A stretch of DNA of 13,753 bases from assembly GCA_050258095.1 (NCBI GenBank), contig JBLMYD010000141.1, forward strand, positions 1-13,753, given 5' to 3'. Both the position numbers and the translations under genes were made by a program. The notes below the pieces were generated by a model. It saw only the letters and a program-made list of their open reading frames with translations. It was not told the DNA's origin and did no database searches. The stretch comes from VRUE01 sp050258095. Lineage in GTDB: Bacteria > Actinomycetota > Thermoleophilia > Solirubrobacterales > 70-9. The stretch's first letter is position 1. Each line of letters opens with the position of its first letter. Shown piece after piece: positions 1-6,445 of the stretch.

Positions 1-423
1 GCCAACTACTGCCAGAAGTGCGGGGCCTACCTCGGCGGCGTCGAGGGCGAGGACGCCTCGACCATGGCGTACAAGGTCGGCGAGACCGGTGAGTACGAGC
101 CGGTCGACGTGGAGGAGGAGGTCGACAAGGCCGGGGCCGCGCTGGTGATCCGGTCCGGGGGCGGGCGCGCGGGGGAGAGCTTCCCCGTGGAGGAGGACCG
201 GGTGAGCATCGGCCGCAGCCCCGACGCCGGGGTCTTCCTCGACGACGTCACGGTCTCCCGCAACCACGCGCTGCTCGTGCGCCGGCGCGACGGCCTCTAC
301 ATCGACGACCTCGGCTCGCTCAACGGCACCTACGTCAACCGGCGCCGGATCGAGTCGCACAGGCTGGCCGACGGCGACGAGATCCAGGTCGGCAAGTACA
401 AGCTCAGCTACCTGGAGAAATAG
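1..423 (+). CDS. garA: Zinc-ribbon + FHA domain protein, GarA/OdhI-like (5' partial)
   Basis: The reading frame is open from base 1, so the true start lies upstream; the ATG at 64 is internal. The visible protein opens with a CxxC knuckle (NYCQKCGAYL), the second half of a typical zinc ribbon whose first half would be outside the window. An acidic linker follows, then an FHA domain over about the last 95 residues. FHA hallmarks are visible: the GRSPDAGVFLDD strand, the SRNH phosphothreonine-binding motif and GSLNGTYVN. In Mycobacterium GarA and Corynebacterium OdhI, this domain binds 2-oxoglutarate dehydrogenase and glutamate enzymes and is switched off by phosphorylation of an N-terminal ETTSV-type threonine. 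That exact motif is absent; DASTMAYKV between ribbon and FHA is a candidate equivalent (inference). The downstream gene is FtsR-like, matching the Rv1827-Rv1828 order, which strengthens the assignment. Confidence 0.85.
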   Translation, partial: ANYCQKCGAYLGGVEGEDASTMAYKVGETGEYEPVDVEEEVDKAGAALVIRSGGGRAGESFPVEEDRVSIGRSPDAGVFLDDVTVSRNHALLVRRRDGLYIDDLGSLNGTYVNRRRIESHRLADGDEIQVGKYKLSYLEK

Positions 424-1172
424 TGGCCGTCTCCGAGCAACAGCTCCGCTCCCGCGACTCGCGCCCGCGCAAGGCGCTGACGATCGGCGCCGTCTGCAAG
501 ATCCTGCAGAGCGAGTTCGACGACATCTCGATCTCGAAGATCCGCTACCTCGAGGATCAGAAGCTGCTGACGCCGCGGCGCACGCCCGGCGGCTATCGCC
601 TCTACAGCCAGTCCGACGTCGAACGGCTGCGCACGATCCTGCGCCTGCAGCGCGACGAGTTCCTGCCGCTGCGGGTGATCCGCCAGGAGCTTGCCGCAGG
701 CGGCGACATCGTCAGCGCCGCCGCGACGACGGACGGCGGCAAGCGGCCCTCGGGCGGCGCCGTGCGACGGGCGATCCTGGTCAGCACCTCGCGCGCCTAC
801 CTGACGCTGGAGGAGGTGCTGGAGGAGACGGGCGCGCGCGAGGAGCTGGTCGCCGAGCTGGAGAACTTCGGCATCGTCCAGCCCGAGAAGCGCGAGGGCA
901 AGACCGTCTACGACGAGACCGACCGCGAAATCATCCGCACCGCCAACGAGCTTTCGCGCTTCGGCGTCGCGGCGCGCAACCTGCGCGTCTTCCGCTCCTC
1001 GGCCGACCGCGAGGCGAACCTGCTGGAGGCGCTGCTCGGCCCCTCGCTGCGCTCGCGCAACCCCGATCGCCGCAAGGAGGCGCTCGAGAGCCTCGAGAGC
1101 CTGGCGGCGACGGTCAGCCACCTCAAGCATTTGTTGCTTGTCAGGGACCTCAGGCGACTCGCCGGTGACTAA
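423..1172 (+). CDS. ftsR: MerR-family regulator, FtsR/Rv1828-like
   Basis: This 249-aa transcription factor has an N-terminal MerR winged HTH at about residues 18-85 (KALTIGAVCKIL, IRYLEDQKLLTP, GGYRLYSQSDVERL). A second winged-helix-like segment lies at about residues 125-200 (YLTLEEVLEETG, FGIVQPEKREGKTVYDETD), followed by a helical, charged tail. This two-part architecture is typical of actinobacterial Rv1828/FtsR rather than metal-sensing MerR proteins, and no effector-binding cysteine cluster is visible. In Corynebacterium the homologue activates ftsZ. The GTG start overlaps the FHA stop by one base (TAGTG), and GGAG at 414-417 sits five bases before it, so the two genes are probably co-transcribed and translationally coupled. 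The stop codon abuts the large palindrome at 1173. Confidence 0.88.
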   Translation: MAVSEQQLRSRDSRPRKALTIGAVCKILQSEFDDISISKIRYLEDQKLLTPRRTPGGYRLYSQSDVERLRTILRLQRDEFLPLRVIRQELAAGGDIVSAAATTDGGKRPSGGAVRRAILVSTSRAYLTLEEVLEETGAREELVAELENFGIVQPEKREGKTVYDETDREIIRTANELSRFGVAARNLRVFRSSADREANLLEALLGPSLRSRNPDRRKEALESLESLAATVSHLKHLLLVRDLRRLAGD

Positions 1173-1286
1173 GGGCCCGTCCCGGCAGGGGTTCCACTTA
1201 ACTTTTTCGGTGCGGCGGATGTCGCTGACGCCTCGGGCCGGTAGACGAAAAAGTACAAGACGTTTCACCCCTGCCGGGACGGGCCC
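1173..1286. repeat. 114-bp nested palindrome with perfect 20-bp terminal arms
   Basis: The left arm 1173-1192 and right arm 1267-1286 are exact reverse complements over 20 bases (GGGCCCGTCCCGGCAGGGGT and its complement). A second 9-bp pair lies inside: ACTTTTTCG at 1201-1209 and CGAAAAAGT at 1246-1254, centred within two bases of the outer pair. It begins on the first base after the ftsR stop and ends 13 bases before the GTG of the SRPBCC gene. It could be a strong terminator for ftsR, a MITE-like element, or an RNA structure controlling the next gene. The stem is not followed by a U-tract; the T-run is inside the loop, which argues against a classical intrinsic terminator. No clear target-site duplication is seen. 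Confidence 0.85.
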
Positions 1287-1298
1287 GAAGGCGCTGCT

Positions 1299-1745
1299 GT
1301 GCCGCGGATAACTCGACGGCGCAGAGTTGGGGCGCCGCCTGACGCGGTATGGGAGCTTGTTTCGGACCCCTACAGCCTGCCGCGCTGGTGGCCGCGCGCG
1401 CAGCGGGTCGAGGGGATCGAGGGCGAGGGAGCCGGGGCGGAATGGACGCTGGTGCTCGGCACGGCCGAGGGGCGCGGCGTCCGCGCCGACTTCCGCTGCG
1501 TCGAGGCGAAGGGGGGCGAGCGCCTGGCCTGGGAGCAGCAGGTGGCCGGCACGCCGTTCGCGCGACACCTGCGTCGCTACGCGGTCGAGGTGTCGCTTGC
1601 CGGGGAGGGCGAGGCGACGGAGGTGACGCTCACTTCGACGCAGGCGCTGCGGGGCATGTCGCGGCTCGGCTCGCCGATGATGCGCCGGGCCCAGGCCGCG
1701 ATGCTCGACGAGGCGCTGGACGGGATCGAGAGGGCGCTGACGTGA
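1299..1745 (+). CDS. SRPBCC (START-like) family protein
   Basis: This 148-aa protein fits the polyketide cyclase/dehydrase or Coxy-type SRPBCC fold: a hydrophobic ligand cavity formed by a curved sheet and a long C-terminal helix. Visible signs are the N-terminal pattern RRVGAPPDAVWELVSDPYSLPRWWP, where 'P..VW..vsDp..lp.W.P' is the family signature, alternating strands in the middle (TLVLGTAEGRG, RLAWEQQV, EVTLTSTQ), and a final amphipathic helix. The GTG start is the only one that keeps the first strand, and GAAGG at 1287-1291 is a modest ribosome site. Its last bases overlap the next gene (GTGA), so it is co-translated with the AGPS-like oxidase and may bind a lipid or isoprenoid related to that reaction (inference). 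The substrate cannot be read from the sequence. Confidence 0.82.
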   Translation: MPRITRRRRVGAPPDAVWELVSDPYSLPRWWPRAQRVEGIEGEGAGAEWTLVLGTAEGRGVRADFRCVEAKGGERLAWEQQVAGTPFARHLRRYAVEVSLAGEGEATEVTLTSTQALRGMSRLGSPMMRRAQAAMLDEALDGIERALT

Positions 1746-3370
1746 GCGCGCCGAGGCGGGACTCGAAGTGGTGGGGGTGGGGGGACCCGTCGGTCCAGCC
1801 CGAGCTGGACGAGGTCGCCCTCGCGACGCTGCGCGAGCGCCTCGGCGAGCTGCAGCCGTCGCCGCGAGCCACGGCGGATATAGGAGCGGTCGAGCTGCCG
1901 CCGCCCGAGCCGCTGCCGCGCGCCGTGGTCGAGGCGGTGGGGGAGGAGAACGTCTTCACCGGCGTCGAGGACCGGGTCCGCCACGCGACCGGCTGCGGCT
2001 ACGCCGACCTCGTGCGCCTGCGCTCGGGCCGCCTCGAGGAGGCCCCGGACGCCGTTCTGCTCCCCACCGACCCCGCCCAGGTGCAACGCGTTTTGGGCCT
2101 ATTTGCCGCCGAAAACGTTGCAGTCGTGCCGTTCGGGGGCGGGACGAGCGTCGTCGGCGGGGTCGCGCCGCTGCGCGGGTCGCACCCGCGGCTCGCCAGC
2201 CTCGACCTCTCGCGGTTGCGCGGCGTCGAGGTCGACAAGCGCTCGCTCACCGCGACGCTCGGCGCCGGGCTGCGCGGGCCGGAGGCTGAAGCGGAGCTGG
2301 CCCGCCACGGCGTCGTCCTCGGCCACTACCCGCAGAGCTTCGAGTACGCGACGATCGGCGGCTTCGCCGCGACCCGCTCCGCCGGGCAGGCGTCGAGCGG
2401 CTACGGGCGCATCGACGCCCTGGTCACGTCGATTCGCCTGCTGGCGCCCGCCGGCGACCTGCGCACGCTCGACACCCCGCACAGCGCCGCCGGACCGGCC
2501 CTGCGCGAGCTGGTCGTCGGCTCCGAGGGCACGCTGGGCGTGATCCCCGACGTGACCGTGCGCGTGCGACCGGCACCGCGCCTGCGTCGCTATGAGGCCT
2601 GGATCGCGGAGAGCTTCGAGGCCGGTGCCGAGATCGTCCGCGCCCTCGCCCAGGGCCCCGGGCTGCCCGACGTGATCCGTGTCTCCGACGAGGAGGAGAC
2701 GGAGGTCTCGCTGGCGCTCTCGGGTCCGCGCGGGCTGGCCGGAACGCTCTTCGGCGGCTACCTCGGCCTGCGGCGCAAGCGCGGCGGCTGCCTGGTCGTC
2801 GTCGGAATCGAGGGCGACGAGGAGTCGGTCGCCCGCCGCCGGGCGCTCAGCGTCCGCGAGCTGCGCCGCGGGGGCGCGGCCTACCTCGGCCAGGCGGCCG
2901 GCCGCTCGTGGGAGCACGGCCGCTTCCAGGGCCCCTACCTGCGCGACACGCTGATGGACATGGGGGCGCTGGTCGAGACGCTGGAGACGGCGCACACCTG
3001 GTCCCGCCTCGGCGAGCTGCACGAGGCCGTCGGCGGCGCGATCCGCGACGCCCTCGCGACCCAGGGAACGCCCGGCCTCGTCTTCTGCCATCTCTCGCAC
3101 GCCTACGCCGACGGTGCCTCGCTCTACTTCACCTTCGTCGCCCGCGCCCGCCACGGCGAGGAGGTCGAGCAGTGGCGCGCCGTCAAGCAGGCCGCCTCGG
3201 AGGCGATCGTTGCGGCGGGCGGCACGATCACCCACCACCACGCCGTCGGCCGCGATCACGCCGCCTACATGGAGGCCGAGATCGGCCGCAGCGGCCTCGA
3301 CGTGCTGCGCGCGGTCAAGGAGCGATTGGACCCAGCCGGGATCATGAACCCGGGAAAGCTGATCCGCTGA
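1742..3370 (+). CDS. FAD-binding oxidase, alkyldihydroxyacetonephosphate synthase-like
   Basis: This 542-aa flavoprotein belongs to the VAO/PCMH superfamily, AGPS branch. Visible features: an FAD-binding loop VVPFGGGTSVVGG (128-140); the second FAD segment YPQSFEYATIGGFAATRSAGQASSGYG (196-222), typical of AGPS; SEGTLGVI (261-268); PYLRDTLMDMGALVETLETAHTW (398-420); SHAYADGASLYFTF (452-465), which holds the expected catalytic tyrosine; and a histidine triplet THHHAVG (497-503), matching the conserved HHH of AGPS. The C-terminal IMNPGKLI is the usual end of this superfamily. AGPS exchanges the acyl group of acyl-DHAP for a fatty alcohol, giving ether lipid; other actinobacterial homologues act on unknown substrates. 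The GTG start at 1742 overlaps the SRPBCC stop. The frame is open further upstream but there runs antiparallel-free through the SRPBCC gene in the wrong frame. Confidence 0.87.
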   Translation: MSAPRRDSKWWGWGDPSVQPELDEVALATLRERLGELQPSPRATADIGAVELPPPEPLPRAVVEAVGEENVFTGVEDRVRHATGCGYADLVRLRSGRLEEAPDAVLLPTDPAQVQRVLGLFAAENVAVVPFGGGTSVVGGVAPLRGSHPRLASLDLSRLRGVEVDKRSLTATLGAGLRGPEAEAELARHGVVLGHYPQSFEYATIGGFAATRSAGQASSGYGRIDALVTSIRLLAPAGDLRTLDTPHSAAGPALRELVVGSEGTLGVIPDVTVRVRPAPRLRRYEAWIAESFEAGAEIVRALAQGPGLPDVIRVSDEEETEVSLALSGPRGLAGTLFGGYLGLRRKRGGCLVVVGIEGDEESVARRRALSVRELRRGGAAYLGQAAGRSWEHGRFQGPYLRDTLMDMGALVETLETAHTWSRLGELHEAVGGAIRDALATQGTPGLVFCHLSHAYADGASLYFTFVARARHGEEVEQWRAVKQAASEAIVAAGGTITHHHAVGRDHAAYMEAEIGRSGLDVLRAVKERLDPAGIMNPGKLIR

Positions 3371-3387
3371 GCCGATTACCCGCGGAT
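3362..3387. terminator. Weak dyad between convergent stop codons
   Basis: ATCCGC at 3362-3367 pairs with GCGGAT at 3382-3387 around a 14-base loop. The dyad spans the stop of the AGPS-like gene (3368-3370) and the stop of the opposing gene (3376-3378), which are only five bases apart. A short stem and absence of a U-tract make it a weak candidate; it is the only obvious structure at this junction. Confidence 0.25.
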
Positions 3388-4230
3388 TGCCGGGCCGGTG
3401 ATTTTGCCGCGCAAAACGCTTTCGCCGATGTGCGGCGGCAGGGTGCCTTTCCGCTTGGCCTTGGCCAGCGCCGCCCGGTAGGCGGCGATCGGGGTCAGCG
3501 CCAGATCGACCTGGTTGAAGGCGCCGTTGGCGACGTAGGCGAGCAGCTGGGCGGGGATCTGCAGCTGGGCGGCGATCTTGCCGTTCTTCTCCGGCACGGC
3601 GCCGATCTGCAGCGCCAGTTTCGGCGAGCGGTACAGCCAGACGGTGTAGGCCTGTCCGGCCGGCGCCGGCCCGAGACCTTCGGCTTCGACCTGGAGCAGG
3701 ACCTTCTTCTTGTAGCGGCCGAAGAGGGCGCGTCCGCCGCCGTTGCCGCCGTTGACGGGGGCGAGAACCGCCTCGGTGAGGTTCTTGCTTTCGGCGGTCG
3801 TGCTCGCTTCCGAACCCGAGGAACCGGACCCGCCGCCGCTGACGGCAAGGGCGATGGCCATCGCGACGACGGCAAGGAGCCCGAGGCCGAGCCCTATCAA
3901 CGCGCCGCGGTCCTTGGGCAGCTTGAGGCTGGGGAGGCTGCGCGCCGGCGGCGCGGTGCTCGGGGCCGGTGGGGCAGGGGGCGTCGGAGGCGCCGGCTTG
4001 AGCGCGTGGGGTGCCGCCGTGGGCGTGGGCGGCTCAGGTGGGGCCGGTGGCTCGGGCGGCGGAGGCGCGGCGGAGGCGGTCTCCTCTTCGTCCACCTCGG
4101 CCAGCGCCTCTTTGACGCGATTGCGCAGCTCCTCGACGCTGATGCCCATCAGCGCGGCCATGTCCTCGTAGCCCTCTTCACGCTGCGCGAGGACGCGAAG
4201 CATCGCTTTCTGATCGTCTGAGAGCGGCAC
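3376..4230 (-). CDS. Membrane-anchored HTH protein with RskA-like extracytoplasmic domain
   Basis: This 284-aa single-pass protein has four parts. Residues 1-45 (LSDDQKAMLRVLAQREEGYEDMAALMG...VEELRNRVKEALAEV) look like a sigma-70 region 4 type HTH. Residues 50-100 are a Pro/Ala/Glu-rich linker. Residues 109-130 form a transmembrane helix. Residues 150-284 form an outer domain with VEAEGLGPAPAGQAYTVWLYRSPKLALQIGAVPEKNGKIAAQLQIP, a pattern like the C-terminal domain of anti-sigma-K factor RskA. Zinc-binding His/Cys residues of a ZAS anti-sigma domain are absent. A role as a membrane-tethered regulator or signal sensor is inferred; no sigma-factor gene is adjacent. The GTG at 4228-4230 is taken as the start: no Shine-Dalgarno, but TAGGCT lies nine bases before it. 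Met10 is an alternative. Confidence 0.75.
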   Translation of the reverse strand: MPLSDDQKAMLRVLAQREEGYEDMAALMGISVEELRNRVKEALAEVDEEETASAAPPPPEPPAPPEPPTPTAAPHALKPAPPTPPAPPAPSTAPPARSLPSLKLPKDRGALIGLGLGLLAVVAMAIALAVSGGGSGSSGSEASTTAESKNLTEAVLAPVNGGNGGGRALFGRYKKKVLLQVEAEGLGPAPAGQAYTVWLYRSPKLALQIGAVPEKNGKIAAQLQIPAQLLAYVANGAFNQVDLALTPIAAYRAALAKAKRKGTLPPHIGESVLRGKITGPAIRG

Positions 4231-4263
4231 GGCCGGCGAAGCCTACGGGATAGGGTCCCGGCG
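4231..4263. promoter_or_regulatory. 33-bp gap with two candidate divergent leaderless promoters
   Basis: On the plus strand TAGGGT (4251-4256) lies seven bases before the ATG of the thioesterase gene. On the minus strand TAGGCT (complement of 4240-4245) lies nine bases before the GTG of the membrane HTH gene. Neither gene has a Shine-Dalgarno sequence, so both may be transcribed from, or next to, the first base of the start codon. No convincing -35 boxes were found. The -10 hexamers are short matches and remain inferential. Confidence 0.45.
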
Positions 4264-4677
4264 ATGGTTAAGGACCCGCGTGGGTTGCTCTCGCACTTCG
4301 ACGCGCTGATCGGCACCGAGTGGCTGGACGACGACCCCGACCACGCGCGCGTACGGATCGAGATGCGCGACGAGCTGCGCCAGCCGGTCGGGCTGCTGCA
4401 CGGCGGCGTCCTCTCGACCCTGGTCGAGAGCGTCTGCTCGCGGGCCACGGCGCTCGCCGTCCTCGGGGACGGGATGATGGCCATGGGCCAGTCGATCTCC
4501 GTCAACTTCATCCGCCCGGTCACCGAGGGCCACGCCGAAGTGACCGCCAGAGCCCGCCACCGCGGCCGCACGACCTGGGTCTGGGACGCCGAGGTCCGCG
4601 ACGCCGAGGACCGTCTCTGTGCCCTCGCCCAAATGACGATCGCCGTCCGCCCCGCCTCCGGACGTGCCTCCAGTTAG
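4264..4677 (+). CDS. PaaI-family hotdog-fold thioesterase
   Basis: This 137-aa protein has the single-hotdog fold of PaaI/YdiI-type acyl-CoA thioesterases. Visible evidence is the motif QPVGLLHGGVLSTLVESVCS at residues 40-59: HGG (46-48) forms the substrate oxyanion region at the start of the hotdog helix and Glu55 is the expected catalytic acid. The strands MGQSISVNFIRPVTEGHAEVTARARHRGRTTWVWDAEVRDAEDRLCALAQMTIAV complete the sheet. Family members hydrolyse aryl- or fatty acyl-CoA and act as tetramers in the cytoplasm; the specific substrate is unknown. It is a single-gene unit, divergent from the membrane HTH gene and convergent with nadE. Its last five codons form the left arm of the hairpin at 4661-4710. 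Confidence 0.88.
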   Translation: MVKDPRGLLSHFDALIGTEWLDDDPDHARVRIEMRDELRQPVGLLHGGVLSTLVESVCSRATALAVLGDGMMAMGQSISVNFIRPVTEGHAEVTARARHRGRTTWVWDAEVRDAEDRLCALAQMTIAVRPASGRASS

Positions 4678-4710
4678 GGGCCACTATGGGTACTCAACTG
4701 GAGGCACGTC
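4661..4710. terminator. 15-bp perfect hairpin bridging two convergent stops
   Basis: GACGTGCCTCCAGTT (4661-4675) and AACTGGAGGCACGTC (4696-4710) are exact reverse complements around a 20-base loop. The left arm contains the end of the thioesterase gene including part of its stop, and the right arm ends one base before the nadE stop (4711-4713). This placement and the symmetry suit a bidirectional terminator serving both genes. There is no U-tract on either side, so its mechanism differs from a textbook intrinsic terminator; U-less hairpins are commonly proposed in high-GC actinobacteria. Confidence 0.7.
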
Positions 4711-6381
4711 TCAACCGCCGAAGCGGTTGGTGATGGGGAGACGTCGATCCCTGCCGAAGGCCTTGGGAGTGATGCGGATGCCGGGCGCGGCCTGGCGGCG
4801 CTTGTACTCGGCGCGGTCGACCATGCGGATCACCTCGTCGACGGTCTCGGCCGGCAGGCCGGCGGCGATCATCTCCTCACGCCCCTCGTCGCGCTCGACG
4901 TAGGACTCGAGGATGCGGTCGAGCAGCTCGTAGGGCGGCAGCGAGTCGCTGTCGCGCTGGTCGGGGCGCAGCTCGGCCGAGGGCGCCCGCTCGAGCACCG
5001 AGGCGGGAACGAGCTCGCGGCCGGACTCCTCGTTGCGGCGGCGCACCAGCTCGTAGACGAGAGTCTTCGGCACGTCCTTGATCGCGGCGAAGCCGCCGGC
5101 CATGTCGCCGTAGAGCGTCGCGTAGCCGACCGACATCTCGCTCTTGTTGCCCGTCGTCAGGACGAGCCAGCCGTGCTGGTTGGAGAGCGCCATCATCAGG
5201 TTGCCGCGGATACGCGCCTGGATGTTCTCGGCGGCGAGGTCGGGCTCGTGCGGCCGGGTCGGGTCGCGCGGCAGCGAGTCGTCCCCGGCGTCGCCGTCGG
5301 CGCGGTCGCCGAAAGCGGAGGAGAGGGCGCTCTCGTACTCGGCCATCGCGCTTGCGATCGGGATCTCGATCAGCTCCGCGCCCAGGTTCGCGGCGATCGC
5401 CCGCGCGTCGGCCTGCGTGCCGGCGCTCGAGTGCGGCGAGGGCATCGAGACGCAGCTGACTCGCTCGGCGCCCAGCGCATCGACCGCGAGCAAGGCGACG
5501 AGGGCGGAGTCGATCCCCCCGGAGAGCGCCACCCCGACGTGGCGGAAGCCGTTCTTGGCGACGTAGTCGCCGAGGCCGAGCTTCAGCGCCGCGTAGACCT
5601 CGTCCAGGTCGGGGAGCGGCCGGGCGAGCCGGCCGGGAGTGGGGGAGGGGACGTCGCAGACCAGCAGCTCCTCCTCGAACTGGGCGGCGCGGGCGACCAC
5701 CGTGCCATCGGGGGCGACGACGAAGCTGTGCCCGTCGAAGACCAGCTCGTCCTGGCCGCCGACCAGGTTGCAGAAGGCGAAGTGGGCGTCGTAGGCGCGG
5801 GCGCGCTCGGCGAGCATCGCTTCGCGCTCGGCCCCCTTGCCGCGGTGGTAGGGGGAGCCGGAGGGATTGGCGATCAGCGTCGCGCCCGCGCCGACCTCGG
5901 CCGAGGTCGGCGGCCCGGGCGTCCAGACGTCCTCGCAGATCGTCAGGCCGACCTTCCCGCCGGCGACGTCGATCGTCTCCGGCACCTCACCGGGGACGAA
6001 GTAGCGCTGCTCGTCGAAGACCGAGTAGTTGGGCAGCCGGTTCTTGCGGTAGACCGCGCGCACCGCGCCGTCCGCGAGCACGGCGAGCGAGTTGTGCGCG
6101 CGGCGGAAGTCGTCGTCGTCCGCCACCGGCTCGGCGAAGCCGACGAGGACGACGATCTCCCCGGCCTCGCGCGCCAGCTCCTCGACCGCGCGCCGGCTCG
6201 CCTCGACGAAGTGGCGCTTGAGGTAGAGGTCCTCGGCCGGGTAGCCGGGGATGCAGAGCTCGGGGAAGATCGCCAGCTCGGCGCCCTCGGCGCGCGCCCG
6301 GCCGATCCACTCGGCGACCTTCGCCGCGTTGCCGTCGATGTCGCCGACCGTGGGGTCGATCTGGGCCAGGGCTACGCGCAC
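4711..6381 (-). CDS. nadE: Glutamine-dependent NAD+ synthetase
   Basis: This 556-aa two-domain enzyme amidates nicotinic acid adenine dinucleotide to NAD+ with ATP, using ammonia released from glutamine. The N-terminal nitrilase-type glutaminase domain (1-250) shows the Glu-Lys-Cys triad: Glu41 (FPELCIPGYP), Lys113 (YRKNRLPNYSVFDEQRYF) and Cys149 (LTICEDVW). The C-terminal synthetase domain has the ATP pyrophosphatase loop SGGIDS (287-292), ENIQARIRGN, TTGNKSEMSVGYATLYGDMAGG (409-430) and PSAELRPDQ (467-475). Length fits the shorter bacterial class, not the ~680-aa mycobacterial one. An acidic stretch at about 357-382 just before ENIQAR appears longer than usual. The GTG start is supported by GAGGA (complement of 6389-6393) seven bases upstream. 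The enzyme is cytosolic and likely essential. Confidence 0.96.
   Translation of the reverse strand: MRVALAQIDPTVGDIDGNAAKVAEWIGRARAEGAELAIFPELCIPGYPAEDLYLKRHFVEASRRAVEELAREAGEIVVLVGFAEPVADDDDFRRAHNSLAVLADGAVRAVYRKNRLPNYSVFDEQRYFVPGEVPETIDVAGGKVGLTICEDVWTPGPPTSAEVGAGATLIANPSGSPYHRGKGAEREAMLAERARAYDAHFAFCNLVGGQDELVFDGHSFVVAPDGTVVARAAQFEEELLVCDVPSPTPGRLARPLPDLDEVYAALKLGLGDYVAKNGFRHVGVALSGGIDSALVALLAVDALGAERVSCVSMPSPHSSAGTQADARAIAANLGAELIEIPIASAMAEYESALSSAFGDRADGDAGDDSLPRDPTRPHEPDLAAENIQARIRGNLMMALSNQHGWLVLTTGNKSEMSVGYATLYGDMAGGFAAIKDVPKTLVYELVRRRNEESGRELVPASVLERAPSAELRPDQRDSDSLPPYELLDRILESYVERDEGREEMIAAGLPAETVDEVIRMVDRAEYKRRQAAPGIRITPKAFGRDRRLPITNRFGG
4712..4729 (-). terminator. UUCG-tetraloop hairpin in the last codons of nadE
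   Basis: In the nadE transcript this segment reads CAACCGC-TTCG-GCGGTTG, a 7-bp perfect stem closed by a C(UUCG)G tetraloop, an exceptionally stable RNA turn. It ends at the nadE stop codon and is immediately followed by the longer hairpin at 4661-4710. Together the two may end transcription or protect the 3' end. Because it encodes Asn-Arg-Phe-Gly-Gly, coincidence with coding constraint is possible. Confidence 0.45.
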
Positions 6382-6410
6382 GGCGGGGTCCTCGCGAGGC
6401 TCACGGCTGA

Positions 6411-6445
6411 AGTATCGCCGCTGACCGTCGGCTGACCGCGGTCAG
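6411..6445 (-). promoter_or_regulatory. Candidate nadE promoter and operator
   Basis: In the nadE direction the gap shows three GGTCA units (complements at about 6446-6450, 6433-6442 and 6422-6428). The central one lies within a perfect 14-bp palindrome CTGACCGCGGTCAG at 6432-6445, and two GGTCAGC units are 11 bases apart, about one helical turn. Downstream is a -10-like GATACT (complement of 6411-6416) about 29 bases before the GTG, leaving room for a short leader with GAGGA. The palindrome would cover the -35 zone and overlaps the stop of the upstream acyltransferase gene. The regulator is unknown; this does not resemble a site I can assign. Confidence 0.45.

Noticed and set aside
1083..1104. 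Short direct repeat CTCGAGAGC in the ftsR end
   Set aside because: Encodes LESLES within a helical tail; ordinary codon repetition.
408..1568. Long open frame on the minus strand across ftsR and the SRPBCC gene
   Set aside because: It runs antisense through two genes with recognised domains, crosses the large palindrome, and its translation is low-complexity Arg/Ala/Leu text typical of high-GC antisense frames.
1349..1741. Upstream extension of the AGPS frame
   Set aside because: It coincides with the SRPBCC gene in another frame and lacks family similarity; the GTGA overlap gives a natural start.
2099..3259. 386-codon open frame antisense to the AGPS-like gene
   Set aside because: No recognisable motif; the opposite strand carries the full AGPS signature set.
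2908..4221. Long plus-strand frame across the AGPS end and the membrane HTH gene
   Set aside because: Out of frame with AGPS and antisense to the membrane protein; Arg/Gly-rich with no domain.
5173..6435. 420-codon frame antisense to nadE
   Set aside because: nadE is certain from catalytic motifs; the antisense product is low-complexity.
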